Positions 16,701 to 23,931 of a stretch of 52,116 nt of DNA are shown here, piece after piece (the first letter of the stretch is position 1; every line of letters starts with the position of its first letter). The DNA is taken from NCBI GenBank assembly GCA_035627835.1, contig DASPKX010000033.1, forward strand, positions 1-52,116. Reading direction: 5' to 3'. This stretch comes from DASPKX01 sp035627835 (GTDB lineage Bacteria; Verrucomicrobiota; Verrucomicrobiia; Limisphaerales; SXQI01). The notes under the pieces were generated by a model. It worked only from the letters and a program-made list of their open reading frames with translations. It was not told the DNA's origin and searched no databases. Both the position numbers and the translations under genes were made by a program.

Positions 16701-16714
16701 AGGGGCGCGCCCCT
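16701..16714. repeat. 14-bp perfect palindrome in a divergent promoter region
   Basis: AGGGGCGCGCCCCT is its own reverse complement. It lies in the 102-base gap between the lipoprotein gene (minus) and the PepSY-like gene (plus). It could be a regulator site, but no T tract follows and no matching regulator is known. Confidence 0.5.
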
Positions 16715-16770
16715 ATTGGTGCCGACAGATAGCTGCGGAATGTTGCCATGTAAAGGATGGAGAAAATTTT

Positions 16771-18114
16771 ATGAAGAAACGTTGGGTTATCCTTTGTTCG
16801 GCAGCCGGGCTGGCGGCAACCGCCACCTCTCAGGCGGAAAAAATCGACATAACAGCGGCTCCTGCCTCCGTGCAGCAAGCGATTCGCGCCCAGGCTGGCG
16901 CAGCGCAGATTGAGGATCTCGATCGCGAGGTGCGCGATGGGCGGACAGTTTACGAAGCAGCGTTCAAACGGGCTGGCACGCACACCGAAATTGTGGTGGG
17001 CGAGGATGGGACGTTGATCAGCCCAGCGCCAACCGCAACCGCCGCTGCTGTGGCTTCGACCGCCGGAGGTTCCACGAACATCACGCTGCAAGCCGCGACA
17101 AAGGTCGCGTTCACATCCCTGCCATCCATCGTCCAACAAACAGTGAAAGCCCAGGCAGGCGCCTCCCCCGTCGAAGACGTTGACATGGGCACATGGGCCG
17201 GCCGCCAGGTCTACCAGGTAGCGTTCAAGGACGCGCAAGGCCAGCACCGCGAACTGTTCGTTTCGCAGGAAGGTGTGCTCTTGAATCCTCAGCCTGTGCC
17301 CGGCGCCGTCATCGCAGTGGTTCCGACCAATGCCACCACTGCTGGCGCGGCTCCGCTACCCACGCAGATTAGCTGGGCGGAAGCTCCTGAACCCGTCCGC
17401 ACAGCTCTGACCGCATTTTCCGGTGGCACGCGAGTTCCAACTATCAACAAGGTCACCGTCGCGAGCACCGAGTACTACCACGCGCAGGTGATGGAGAACG
17501 GCAAACCGACCGACATGCGTGTGGATGCCAAGGGTTTGCCAGTAGATGAACGTTACCGGACCACCGCTGTGGCGAAGTTAGTCCCACTCAGCAACGGGAA
17601 GAAGGTTCAACCCAGTGAAGTTCCAAGCGCCGTCGCCAACGCGATGCGCACAGAGGCAGGAGAAGCGCGGATTGAGGATATCGATGTTGGCACATGGAAC
17701 GGCCAAACCGTTTACCAGGTTGGGTTTAAGAACCAGGACAAGCACACCGAAATCCAACTCCTCAGCGATGGAAAGGTGCTGGCTGATCAACGCCGGGACC
17801 GGGTGAACATTGGCGTCGGCTCAGCCCCTGCCGCCACCACCGGCAGCGCCGTCATCGCCACAACGAGTGTGACCACAGCCACGAGTCCCGCCGCTGCGGC
17901 CACTGTGGGAGCAGCGGGCAGCTCCAAGGTTCCGTTCGGGCAGCTCCCGTTTGCGATCAAGCGCGCGATACGTGCGCACGCGGGAGGCAATCCCATCGAG
18001 GATGTGGATCGGATCGTGAAAGACGGGAAGGTCTTTTACGAAGTCGGCTACAAAGTGAACGACATTCACACCGAGCTGTTGATCGATTCAAATGGAACCG
18101 TGGTGAATCGGTGA
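16771..18114 (+). CDS. Exported protein with five PepSY-like repeats
   Basis: A 447-aa secreted protein. A signal peptide (MKKRWVILCSAAGLAATATSQA) is followed by five copies of a roughly 60-residue PepSY-like unit at about 24-83, 110-175, 195-258, 275-340 and 385-447. Each unit runs 'P..V..A..A.AG...IEDID...W.G..VYQV.F......E......G.V'. Copies 1, 2, 4 and 5 are close; copy 3 has diverged. Low-complexity Ala/Thr/Val linkers separate some of them. PepSY-type domains often act as protease inhibitors or regulators outside the cytoplasm. The ATG is preceded by AAAGGATGGAG. A strong terminator follows, so it is probably monocistronic. Confidence 0.8.
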   Translation: MKKRWVILCSAAGLAATATSQAEKIDITAAPASVQQAIRAQAGAAQIEDLDREVRDGRTVYEAAFKRAGTHTEIVVGEDGTLISPAPTATAAAVASTAGGSTNITLQAATKVAFTSLPSIVQQTVKAQAGASPVEDVDMGTWAGRQVYQVAFKDAQGQHRELFVSQEGVLLNPQPVPGAVIAVVPTNATTAGAAPLPTQISWAEAPEPVRTALTAFSGGTRVPTINKVTVASTEYYHAQVMENGKPTDMRVDAKGLPVDERYRTTAVAKLVPLSNGKKVQPSEVPSAVANAMRTEAGEARIEDIDVGTWNGQTVYQVGFKNQDKHTEIQLLSDGKVLADQRRDRVNIGVGSAPAATTGSAVIATTSVTTATSPAAAATVGAAGSSKVPFGQLPFAIKRAIRAHAGGNPIEDVDRIVKDGKVFYEVGYKVNDIHTELLIDSNGTVVNR

Positions 18115-18158
18115 GTCACGCGCCCGGCCGCGCAACTGGGCATTTAGATCATTAAAGC

Positions 18159-18192
18159 AAGGGACGAGCCGCGGAGGCTCGTCCCTTTGTTT
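18159..18192 (+). terminator. Rho-independent terminator after the PepSY-repeat gene
   Basis: GGGACGAGCC (18161-18170) pairs perfectly with GGCTCGTCCC (18176-18185) around a 5-base loop, with flanking AA/TT extending the stem, followed by TTTGTTTT. It lies between the PepSY-repeat gene and the end of the convergent H1-like gene. Confidence 0.88.
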
Positions 18193-18204
18193 TGCACGCC
18201 AGCC

Positions 18205-18486
18205 CTACTTGCCGCTGCGCGCGCGTGTTCCAGAGCGGTTAGCCGTCGCGCGCTTGGGCGTCTTGCGGCCCGTGCGGGTCGCGGTTTGACGCTGGGAGCG
18301 TGCGGCGCGTGTCGCCTCGCGCGCGGCGCCCCGGCGAGACGAAGGCAGTTTCACTGCTCCCGTCTTGCGGCTGCCCGTGGCTGGCTTGGACGCGTTTTTA
18401 TTGCGCTTTGACGATTTGGCTGCTGTGGCCTTGCGACCGCCAGCTTTGGCCGTCTGCGCCCGCTTGCTAGCTGATGTTGATGGCAT
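18205..18486 (-). CDS. Histone H1-like basic protein
   Basis: A 93-aa protein made almost entirely of Ala, Lys, Arg, Ser and Thr with no hydrophobic core (MPSTSASKRAQTAKAGGRKA and similar to the end). This composition matches bacterial histone H1-like proteins, which bind and compact DNA. A longer frame starts at 18603. The ATG at 18486 is preceded by a perfect GGAGGT with a 4-base spacer, and the extra N-terminal residues do not share the composition. It ends 13 bases from the terminator of the opposing gene. The function is inferred from composition only. Confidence 0.7.
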   Translation of the reverse strand: MPSTSASKRAQTAKAGGRKATAAKSSKRNKNASKPATGSRKTGAVKLPSSRRGAAREATRAARSQRQTATRTGRKTPKRATANRSGTRARSGK

Positions 18487-18899
18487 TCGTACCTCCAAAA
18501 GCCCGCTACAGAGTGGCCAACACTTCCCAAGAAGCATCAGGCCAGCTCCGGGAGCGCCACACTTCCCAATTGTCACTTGCTTGGCTGCGGCGCTCCGGGC
18601 CAAGGGCGCTGAGCGCCCGAACGTGAGATTACCCGATTGACAACCGCCTTGTAGAAGGGGCCGCCTGTTTGGTTAATCAGGGATTCTCATGACAACGCGC
18701 TGGCCGTTCGAGCATCATTCAAACCGTTCCACAATCGTGACGGAGAGTTGACCACGAGGGACGAAGAGGCAGGAACCGTGAAAATAATAGGATTCCGCGA
18801 TTGGAATATAGCCAAGTTTGCAGTGCGCTGCGTGAGCATCTTGCCCACCTGCTTCTATCGCTCCCCTTCTCCTCTTCGTGCTCTTCGTGTGCTTCGTAG
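18487..18899. other. Gene-free interval containing an inverted-repeat element
   Basis: No convincing gene lies here. The region holds the upstream side of the H1-like gene, a small hairpin (GGGCGC/GCGCCC, 18604-18618) and the bulk of the 158-bp element at 18747-18904. Open frames crossing it read in the wrong composition and translate the repeats (for example the EAHEEHEEE string on the minus strand). Confidence 0.6.
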
Positions 18900-18904
18900 T
18901 TATC
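18747..18904. repeat. 158-bp element bounded by imperfect terminal inverted repeats
   Basis: The left end reads GTTGACCACGAGGGACG and continues AAGAGG. The right end, read on the minus strand, is ATAACTACGAAGCACACGAAG and continues AGCACGAAGAGG. Both ends share a TNACNACGA...ACGAAGAGG pattern, so the element has imperfect inverted termini. CTTCGTG repeats occur three times on the right side. Similar 'CACGAAG' repeats are scattered in many environmental genomes (general knowledge, unverified here). It may be a MITE-like or REP-like element. Confidence 0.55.
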
Positions 18905-19202
18905 TAGTTCTTTCGTCCTTCCCGTTCCCGAGGCGGAAGCTGATCTTCGGGTCTGCGATCCAGGAACCTTTGCACTCCGGACATTTCGAAGGCTTCCGCA
19001 ACGTCTCAGGAGAAAACGCGAACCCGCACTTCTTGCACACCGCTGGGTCAACCACTGCTTCATGCTCTGTGTGCCGCACACTCTTAAATAGATGCTCCAG
19101 ATCATCCGCAACTTCCGCAGGTTTCATAGCCAGGAGCCGTGCCAGGGCTGCCACAGTCATTGGGTTGCCCGTCAGAATATGAAGAAGATCTTTGCGTAGC
19201 AT
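18900..19202 (-). CDS. Helix-turn-helix protein with C-terminal zinc ribbon
   Basis: A 100-aa predicted transcription regulator. The N-terminal half (DLLHILTGNPMTVAALARLL and the following helix) is a winged-helix/HTH module. The C-terminal half has two CxxC knuckles, CKKCGF and CPECKG, forming a zinc ribbon. A longer frame begins at 19370 but would overlap the next gene; the ATG at 19202 lies one base beyond that gene's stop, indicating translational coupling. Proteins of this type (COG3357) are poorly characterised. It may regulate the FAD oxidoreductase gene. Confidence 0.8.
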   Translation of the reverse strand: MLRKDLLHILTGNPMTVAALARLLAMKPAEVADDLEHLFKSVRHTEHEAVVDPAVCKKCGFAFSPETLRKPSKCPECKGSWIADPKISFRLGNGKDERTR

Positions 19203-19203
19203 G

Positions 19204-20253
19204 CTAGGAGCGGGTTGCCTGGATGAGCCAACGCCACACCGGCTCGCGAGAGCCGAGGCGCACAAGCTGCCGTTGAATTGGTGAATGCGAAAAAAGAATG
19301 GATTGAAGCGCCCTCGCAACGGCAGTGCGACGCCGAAACCGCCTTCGCAGCTCCGAGTTGGCACGAGCAACGGCGCGCTTCCAAGTCAGCTCTCCACGAG
19401 CATATGCCGCCACAAACGGCGCTACGCACGACGCGGATTCGATGGCTAACGACATCCCATTTCCAGTCACAGGCGCGATCAGTTCACGCGAGTCACCGAT
19501 CCGTAGCTCCCCGGGAACAGTTGCAGACCCGCGATAATCCATTCCGGCTGTGGCGCAAAATGAGTCTTCATCCACCACCATGTTCTTTAAGCGCCCAGCA
19601 AGGTCGCTCGAGGCGATGGATTCGAGAATGTCACGCCAGCCCGTGCCAAGCTTCGGGAAAGTGGTTCTGCTGCGCAGCAGCGCGCAAATGTTCACCCTCC
19701 CATCGCCCAAGTCACACAGCCCGAAGTAGCCTGGGGGGCCGCAATGCATCTCAAGGTCAGCCCGGAGCGGCAGATTCCGCGCGTGCACTTTCACACCAAC
19801 ATACCGCCAGGCCAGGCCGCCCTCCTCAGACAGAGTAGCCCGCGCGTGGCCACAAGCGAGAACCTCTCCCGGTCCCGCATCTTTTAGCATCGCGCGCGCA
19901 TGCGTCCGCAGCTCTGCGCCTGCGTTCTTCACCGCGTTTGCCAGGACTGCATCAAGCGCATGCCTGGGAACAACCCACCCAGGATGCCGTAAGCGCGATG
20001 TCCATCGGTGAGCTGTGGTGTGGAACGAAACACTTTGGGCGTGTCGAAGACCAGCTTTCTCCAGCGTTGGCAATAGTCCGAGTTGTTCAAGAATCGGCTG
20101 TCCCGGCCCACTGATGAATTCGCCGCAGACCCGGTGCCGAGGATAGGCGCCCGCTTCGAGCACAGTGACGGGAACTTCCGCCTTCCGAAGCAGAAGAGCC
20201 AGCGTGAGCCCTGCTAAACCGCCGCCGATAATCGTGATCGGTTGCCCTTCCAT
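19204..20253 (-). CDS. FAD-dependent oxidoreductase (geranylgeranyl reductase/monooxygenase-like)
   Basis: A 349-aa flavoprotein with the dinucleotide-binding motif ITIIGGGLAGLTLALLLRK at the N-terminus, a GEFISG motif near 45-50 and a C-terminal FAD motif RIGDSRELIAPVTGNGMSLAIESA. This layout occurs in lipid- and polyketide-modifying reductases and in flavin halogenases; the exact substrate is not visible. The longest frame uses TTG at 20262, and ATG at 20253 is more likely. It is followed one base later by the HTH/zinc-ribbon gene, so the two probably form a transcription unit. Confidence 0.8.
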   Translation of the reverse strand: MEGQPITIIGGGLAGLTLALLLRKAEVPVTVLEAGAYPRHRVCGEFISGPGQPILEQLGLLPTLEKAGLRHAQSVSFHTTAHRWTSRLRHPGWVVPRHALDAVLANAVKNAGAELRTHARAMLKDAGPGEVLACGHARATLSEEGGLAWRYVGVKVHARNLPLRADLEMHCGPPGYFGLCDLGDGRVNICALLRSRTTFPKLGTGWRDILESIASSDLAGRLKNMVVDEDSFCATAGMDYRGSATVPGELRIGDSRELIAPVTGNGMSLAIESASCVAPFVAAYARGELTWKRAVARANSELRRRFRRRTAVARALQSILFSHSPIQRQLVRLGSREPVWRWLIQATRS

Positions 20254-20297
20254 CCGCCCCAACTCTACCCCGAGGCTCCGCGGTTCGCGAGTGAGGG

Positions 20298-21515
20298 CTA
20301 TTCGTAGCGCAGCGCTTCAATCGGATCCAGGTGAGCCGCTTTTCGCGCCGGATAAAACCCGAAGAAAATACCAATCGCTGCGCTGAAAATAAACGCCAGC
20401 ATGATGCTCGTTGAGGACACAAGCGTCGCCCAACCAAACTTGAGGGTTACTAGCTTGGATGTTCCCAGTCCAAGTCCAATCCCGATCAACCCGCCCACGA
20501 TGCTTAGAGTCACCGCTTCTGTGAGGAATTGAAACAGAATATCGTAACTCCGCGCCCCCACCGCCAACCGAACACCGATCTCACGTGTGCGCTCGGTGAC
20601 GCTTACGAGCATGATGTTCATGATGCCGATGCCGCCAACCAGCAGCGAGACGCCCGCAATCGATCCCAGCAGCACGGTCATAATCCGCGAAGTGGCTGTG
20701 GCCGCCTCCGAAATCTCCTGCTGAGTGCGCACAAGGAAGTCATCATCCCGGCCTTCCAAGATCCGATGCCGCTGGCGCAGGAGATCAGTGATCTCGGCCT
20801 GAACGGTCGGCATCGCTTCGGGGCTTTCCGCCTGGATGACGAAGGAGCGAAACGATGTCGCTCCCGACAGTCGCTTCATCGCGCTCGTGTAGGGAACCAG
20901 AATCACGTCATCCTGGTCATTCCCCATCATCGCCATGCCTTTGGGCGCCAGCGCGCCGACCACCGTGAACGGCGCGCTCCGGATGCGAATAACCTGGCCA
21001 ACAGGGTCGGCGTCTCCGAACAAAGTTGTGGCCGTTGTTTTGCCAATCAAAGCCACTTTGTTCGCGCTGCGCACGTCCTGATCCGTGAAGTTCGCGCCAC
21101 TGGCCAGAATCCACGAGCGCACCGACACGTAATCCTCACCCACTCCCATCACCTGAGTGTTGATGTTCGCCGCACCTGCCGCGATTTGGGCGCCGCTGCG
21201 GACTTCGGGGCTTGCTCCCACCACCCCCGGCACCTCCTTGCGAATCGCATCAAAGTCGCCTTGCGTGAGTGTGCCCGCGCTGCCGAAACCCATGCTGAAA
21301 CCACCTCGGCTTACATTCCCGGAGAGAACCATAATCACGTTCTGCCCAAGCGCTGCAATTTGCGATTCCACCTGCGCTTTGGCGCCGTTGCCGATGCTGA
21401 CCATCGCAATGACAGCCGCCACGCCAATGATAATGCCCAGCATGGTCAGCAGTGTGCGAAGGGTGTTCCGCCGCAACGCGCGCAGCGACAGGCGAAGAAT
21501 GGCCAGTATCATCAT
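20298..21515 (-). CDS. ABC transporter permease, MacB/FtsX type
   Basis: A 405-aa permease with an N-terminal transmembrane segment (TLLTMLGIIIGVAAVIAM), a large periplasmic MacB_PCD-type domain, and three C-terminal FtsX-type segments (VSLLVGGIGIMNIMLVSVTERTREIG and following). A longer open frame extends into the ATPase gene; the true start is ATG 21515, overlapping the ATPase stop as ATGA. It should form an efflux complex with the ATPase upstream and the adaptor two genes upstream. Substrates of MacAB-type pumps include macrolides, lipoproteins and peptides; here they are unknown. Confidence 0.9.
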   Translation of the reverse strand: MMILAILRLSLRALRRNTLRTLLTMLGIIIGVAAVIAMVSIGNGAKAQVESQIAALGQNVIMVLSGNVSRGGFSMGFGSAGTLTQGDFDAIRKEVPGVVGASPEVRSGAQIAAGAANINTQVMGVGEDYVSVRSWILASGANFTDQDVRSANKVALIGKTTATTLFGDADPVGQVIRIRSAPFTVVGALAPKGMAMMGNDQDDVILVPYTSAMKRLSGATSFRSFVIQAESPEAMPTVQAEITDLLRQRHRILEGRDDDFLVRTQQEISEAATATSRIMTVLLGSIAGVSLLVGGIGIMNIMLVSVTERTREIGVRLAVGARSYDILFQFLTEAVTLSIVGGLIGIGLGLGTSKLVTLKFGWATLVSSTSIMLAFIFSAAIGIFFGFYPARKAAHLDPIEALRYE

Positions 21516-22273
21516 GGGACAAGTTGGACAGCGGTTTGCTCGGCCTGAAGTTTGGCCAGCTCTTCCTGGGAGGAGAGCGGTGTTGGAATTAATTCGTCTC
21601 GTTGCACACGCCCATCGCGCATAATGATCATTCGCTTCGTGTAATGAGCGATATCCAGTTCGTGCGTGACCATCACAATCGTGATCCCCTGCCGATTCAA
21701 CTCCTGGAAGACACCCATGATTTCGATGCTCGTTTGGGTGTCGAGGTTGCCCGTAGGCTCGTCGGCCAGCAGAAGCTTCGGCTTGTTCACTAACGCCCGC
21801 GCTATCGCCACGCGCTGTTGTTGCCCACCGGAGAGTTGGTTCGGATGATGATCCGCCCTTTGGGCCAGCCCCACCAGCGACAAACATTCGAGCGCCCGCT
21901 CTTCCTGCTCCTCACGGCTCATTCCGTTGCGGGAATACAAAAGAGGCAGCTCAACATTCTCCAGCGCTGACGTGCGGGAGAGGAGGTTGAAGCCTTGGAA
22001 AACAAACCCGATCTTTTCGTTGCGCAAGGCCGCCAGCTCGTTCCGATCCAGCTCGCCGATGTCTACCCCATCAAGCCAGTACTTCCCTCCAGTAGGCCGA
22101 TCCAGGCACCCGATGGTGTTCATCATCGTGGATTTGCCTGACCCGCTCGCGCCCATAATGGCGACGAACTCGCCGGCATGAATGGTGAACGAGACGCCGC
22201 GAACCGCGTGCACTTCCACTTCGCCCGTCTGGTACGTTTTGGCGAAGTTCTCTAGCTTGATGAGAGGTTCCAT
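21512..22273 (-). CDS. ABC transporter ATP-binding protein, MacB/LolD type
   Basis: A 253-aa ATPase with intact Walker A (GASGSGKST), signature (LSGGQQQRVAIARAL) and Walker B (LLLADEPTGNLD), the DEPTGNLD form being typical of MacB/LolD. It starts 30 bases after the adaptor gene and overlaps the permease gene by ATGA. In E. coli MacB the ATPase and permease are one polypeptide; here they are separate genes. Confidence 0.93.
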   Translation of the reverse strand: MEPLIKLENFAKTYQTGEVEVHAVRGVSFTIHAGEFVAIMGASGSGKSTMMNTIGCLDRPTGGKYWLDGVDIGELDRNELAALRNEKIGFVFQGFNLLSRTSALENVELPLLYSRNGMSREEQEERALECLSLVGLAQRADHHPNQLSGGQQQRVAIARALVNKPKLLLADEPTGNLDTQTSIEIMGVFQELNRQGITIVMVTHELDIAHYTKRMIIMRDGRVQRDELIPTPLSSQEELAKLQAEQTAVQLVP

Positions 22274-22303
22274 CCGTTTTGTGGCTAAGCCGAATGGATT
22301 CTC

Positions 22304-23773
22304 TTACCGTCCTGGAGGACGCCCGCCACCTCCGCCTCCGCCGCCCATCCCGCGTCCAAAGGGGCTGCCGAACGGGCTGCTTCCCTGCGGGGCGCCGGGT
22401 GTCTGTGCCATCAGGGGGGTATTTAGGCCCACCGCCACCACATCCCCTTCTTTTAACCCTTCAATCACTTCCGTGTTTGTGCCGTCCGAGATGCCCAGCT
22501 TCACTGTCACTGGCTTCACAGCCATCTTCCCTGAGGCGCTTGCTACCTGGTCGATGATGTAAATTGTCCGGTTAACTGGGCCATCTTGGGAACGCGCGCC
22601 ACCTGGTCCGCCGCTGCCGCCGCGACCGCCTCCCATCCGCGCGCGGAACGCCTCGCGCTCTTCTGGCGACATGCTCTCAAATCGTCGCCGCATTTCTTCG
22701 CGATTCGGGCGCTCACCGCCACCCCCGGGGCCACCGCCGCCAGCGCCGTCTGAGGCCATCATTCGTGGCCGATCACCAGCCGGTGCGCCCGCCGGGGCAT
22801 TGGTTGCTGCGGGTGCTTTCTTTGCAGTCGCATCCTCCGGTGGACGGAAGCGCAGCGCTGCATTCGGTATCCGCAGAACATTCTTCTTCTCCGCGGTAAT
22901 CACCGACGCGGACGCAGTCATCCCAGGGCGCAGTTTCAAATCATCATTCCGCACTTCAACAATCGCAGTGTAGTTAACCACGTTCTGATTGGTGATTGGC
23001 GCATAGCGAACTTGCGACACACGCCCCTGGAATTGGCGATTGGGGAACGCATCAACAGTGAACGTGACCGATTGCCCTTCTTCGATGCCGCCCACGTCCG
23101 CTTCAGAAACCAACGCTTCGATCCGCATCTGGCGGAGGTCATTGGCAATCACGAACAGCGTCGGCGCATTGAAGCTGGCGGCCACGGTTTGCCCTTCATC
23201 CACCGCGCGAGAAATCACCACGCCATCAATCGGCGCGTAAATCGTGGTGCGCTCGAGGTCAACGTTTGAGCGCCGCAGCGATGCTTCCCGCATGCGCACC
23301 ACTGCTTGCGCCTGGTGCAAGTCCACCACTGTTTTATCAAATTCCGCCGCTGAAATGAGGTCGCTCTTCTTAAGATCCTGCGCCCGTTTGTGGTTCAGCT
23401 CAGCGTAGAGCAGCGCTGCCTTCGCATTCTCCAACTCGGCCTCGCCTTGCGTGATGTTTTGCTCGTATGTCGATGGATCAATTTTCGCCACCACCTGGCC
23501 GTTGGTGACGCGCGAATTGTAATCTACGAAAAGCTGTTTGATGATGCCGGACACCTGGCTGCCGACTTGCACGTTCTTCATCGGGCTCAGCTGCCCATTG
23601 GCGGTGACCGCTTGGACGATGTCCCCTCTGCTCACCACATTCGTGCGATAATCAGCGCCGGTCGAGGCGCCTTCCTTGCCGCGCAGCTTCGCATAAGCGA
23701 ACGCGCCTCCCCCAATGAGCAAGGCAATAATCAGAAGCTTGGGCCAGAGGGATTTCTTTTTCTTAATGGGCAT
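22304..23773 (-). CDS. macA: Periplasmic adaptor (membrane fusion) protein, MacA-like
   Basis: A 489-aa adaptor anchored by an N-terminal transmembrane segment. It has the biotinyl-lipoyl half motifs (NVVSRGDIVQAVTANGQL, TTIYAPIDGVVISRAVDEG), a long coiled-coil hairpin (YEQNITQGEAELENAKAALL and onward) and a beta-barrel domain. Two features are unusual: a Gly/Arg-rich insertion at about residues 335-400 containing MSPEEREAFRARMGGGRGG, and a C-terminal tail rich in Gly and Pro. These inserted stretches are probably disordered. It heads a macA-ATPase-permease operon. Confidence 0.9.
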   Translation of the reverse strand: MPIKKKKSLWPKLLIIALLIGGGAFAYAKLRGKEGASTGADYRTNVVSRGDIVQAVTANGQLSPMKNVQVGSQVSGIIKQLFVDYNSRVTNGQVVAKIDPSTYEQNITQGEAELENAKAALLYAELNHKRAQDLKKSDLISAAEFDKTVVDLHQAQAVVRMREASLRRSNVDLERTTIYAPIDGVVISRAVDEGQTVAASFNAPTLFVIANDLRQMRIEALVSEADVGGIEEGQSVTFTVDAFPNRQFQGRVSQVRYAPITNQNVVNYTAIVEVRNDDLKLRPGMTASASVITAEKKNVLRIPNAALRFRPPEDATAKKAPAATNAPAGAPAGDRPRMMASDGAGGGGPGGGGERPNREEMRRRFESMSPEEREAFRARMGGGRGGSGGPGGARSQDGPVNRTIYIIDQVASASGKMAVKPVTVKLGISDGTNTEVIEGLKEGDVVAVGLNTPLMAQTPGAPQGSSPFGSPFGRGMGGGGGGGGRPPGR

Positions 23774-23931
23774 GGGAATTGGCTGGGGGGAATTGTTAAC
23801 GAGAGAAGGACAGCCCTGAACACTTCAAGGGCATCGCGGCGAACGGATTCTCTCTGTCCATCATGCGGGTTTAGACGCGAATAAAGAGCAAAACGTTACA
23901 ACCGTCCAGCCGCGAACTCTGGAAGGGTTCC

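Noticed and set aside
18719..19111. 130-aa open frame on the minus strand with an EAHEEHEEE string
   Set aside because: The string is a translation of the inverted-repeat element, and the frame overlaps the HTH/zinc-ribbon gene.
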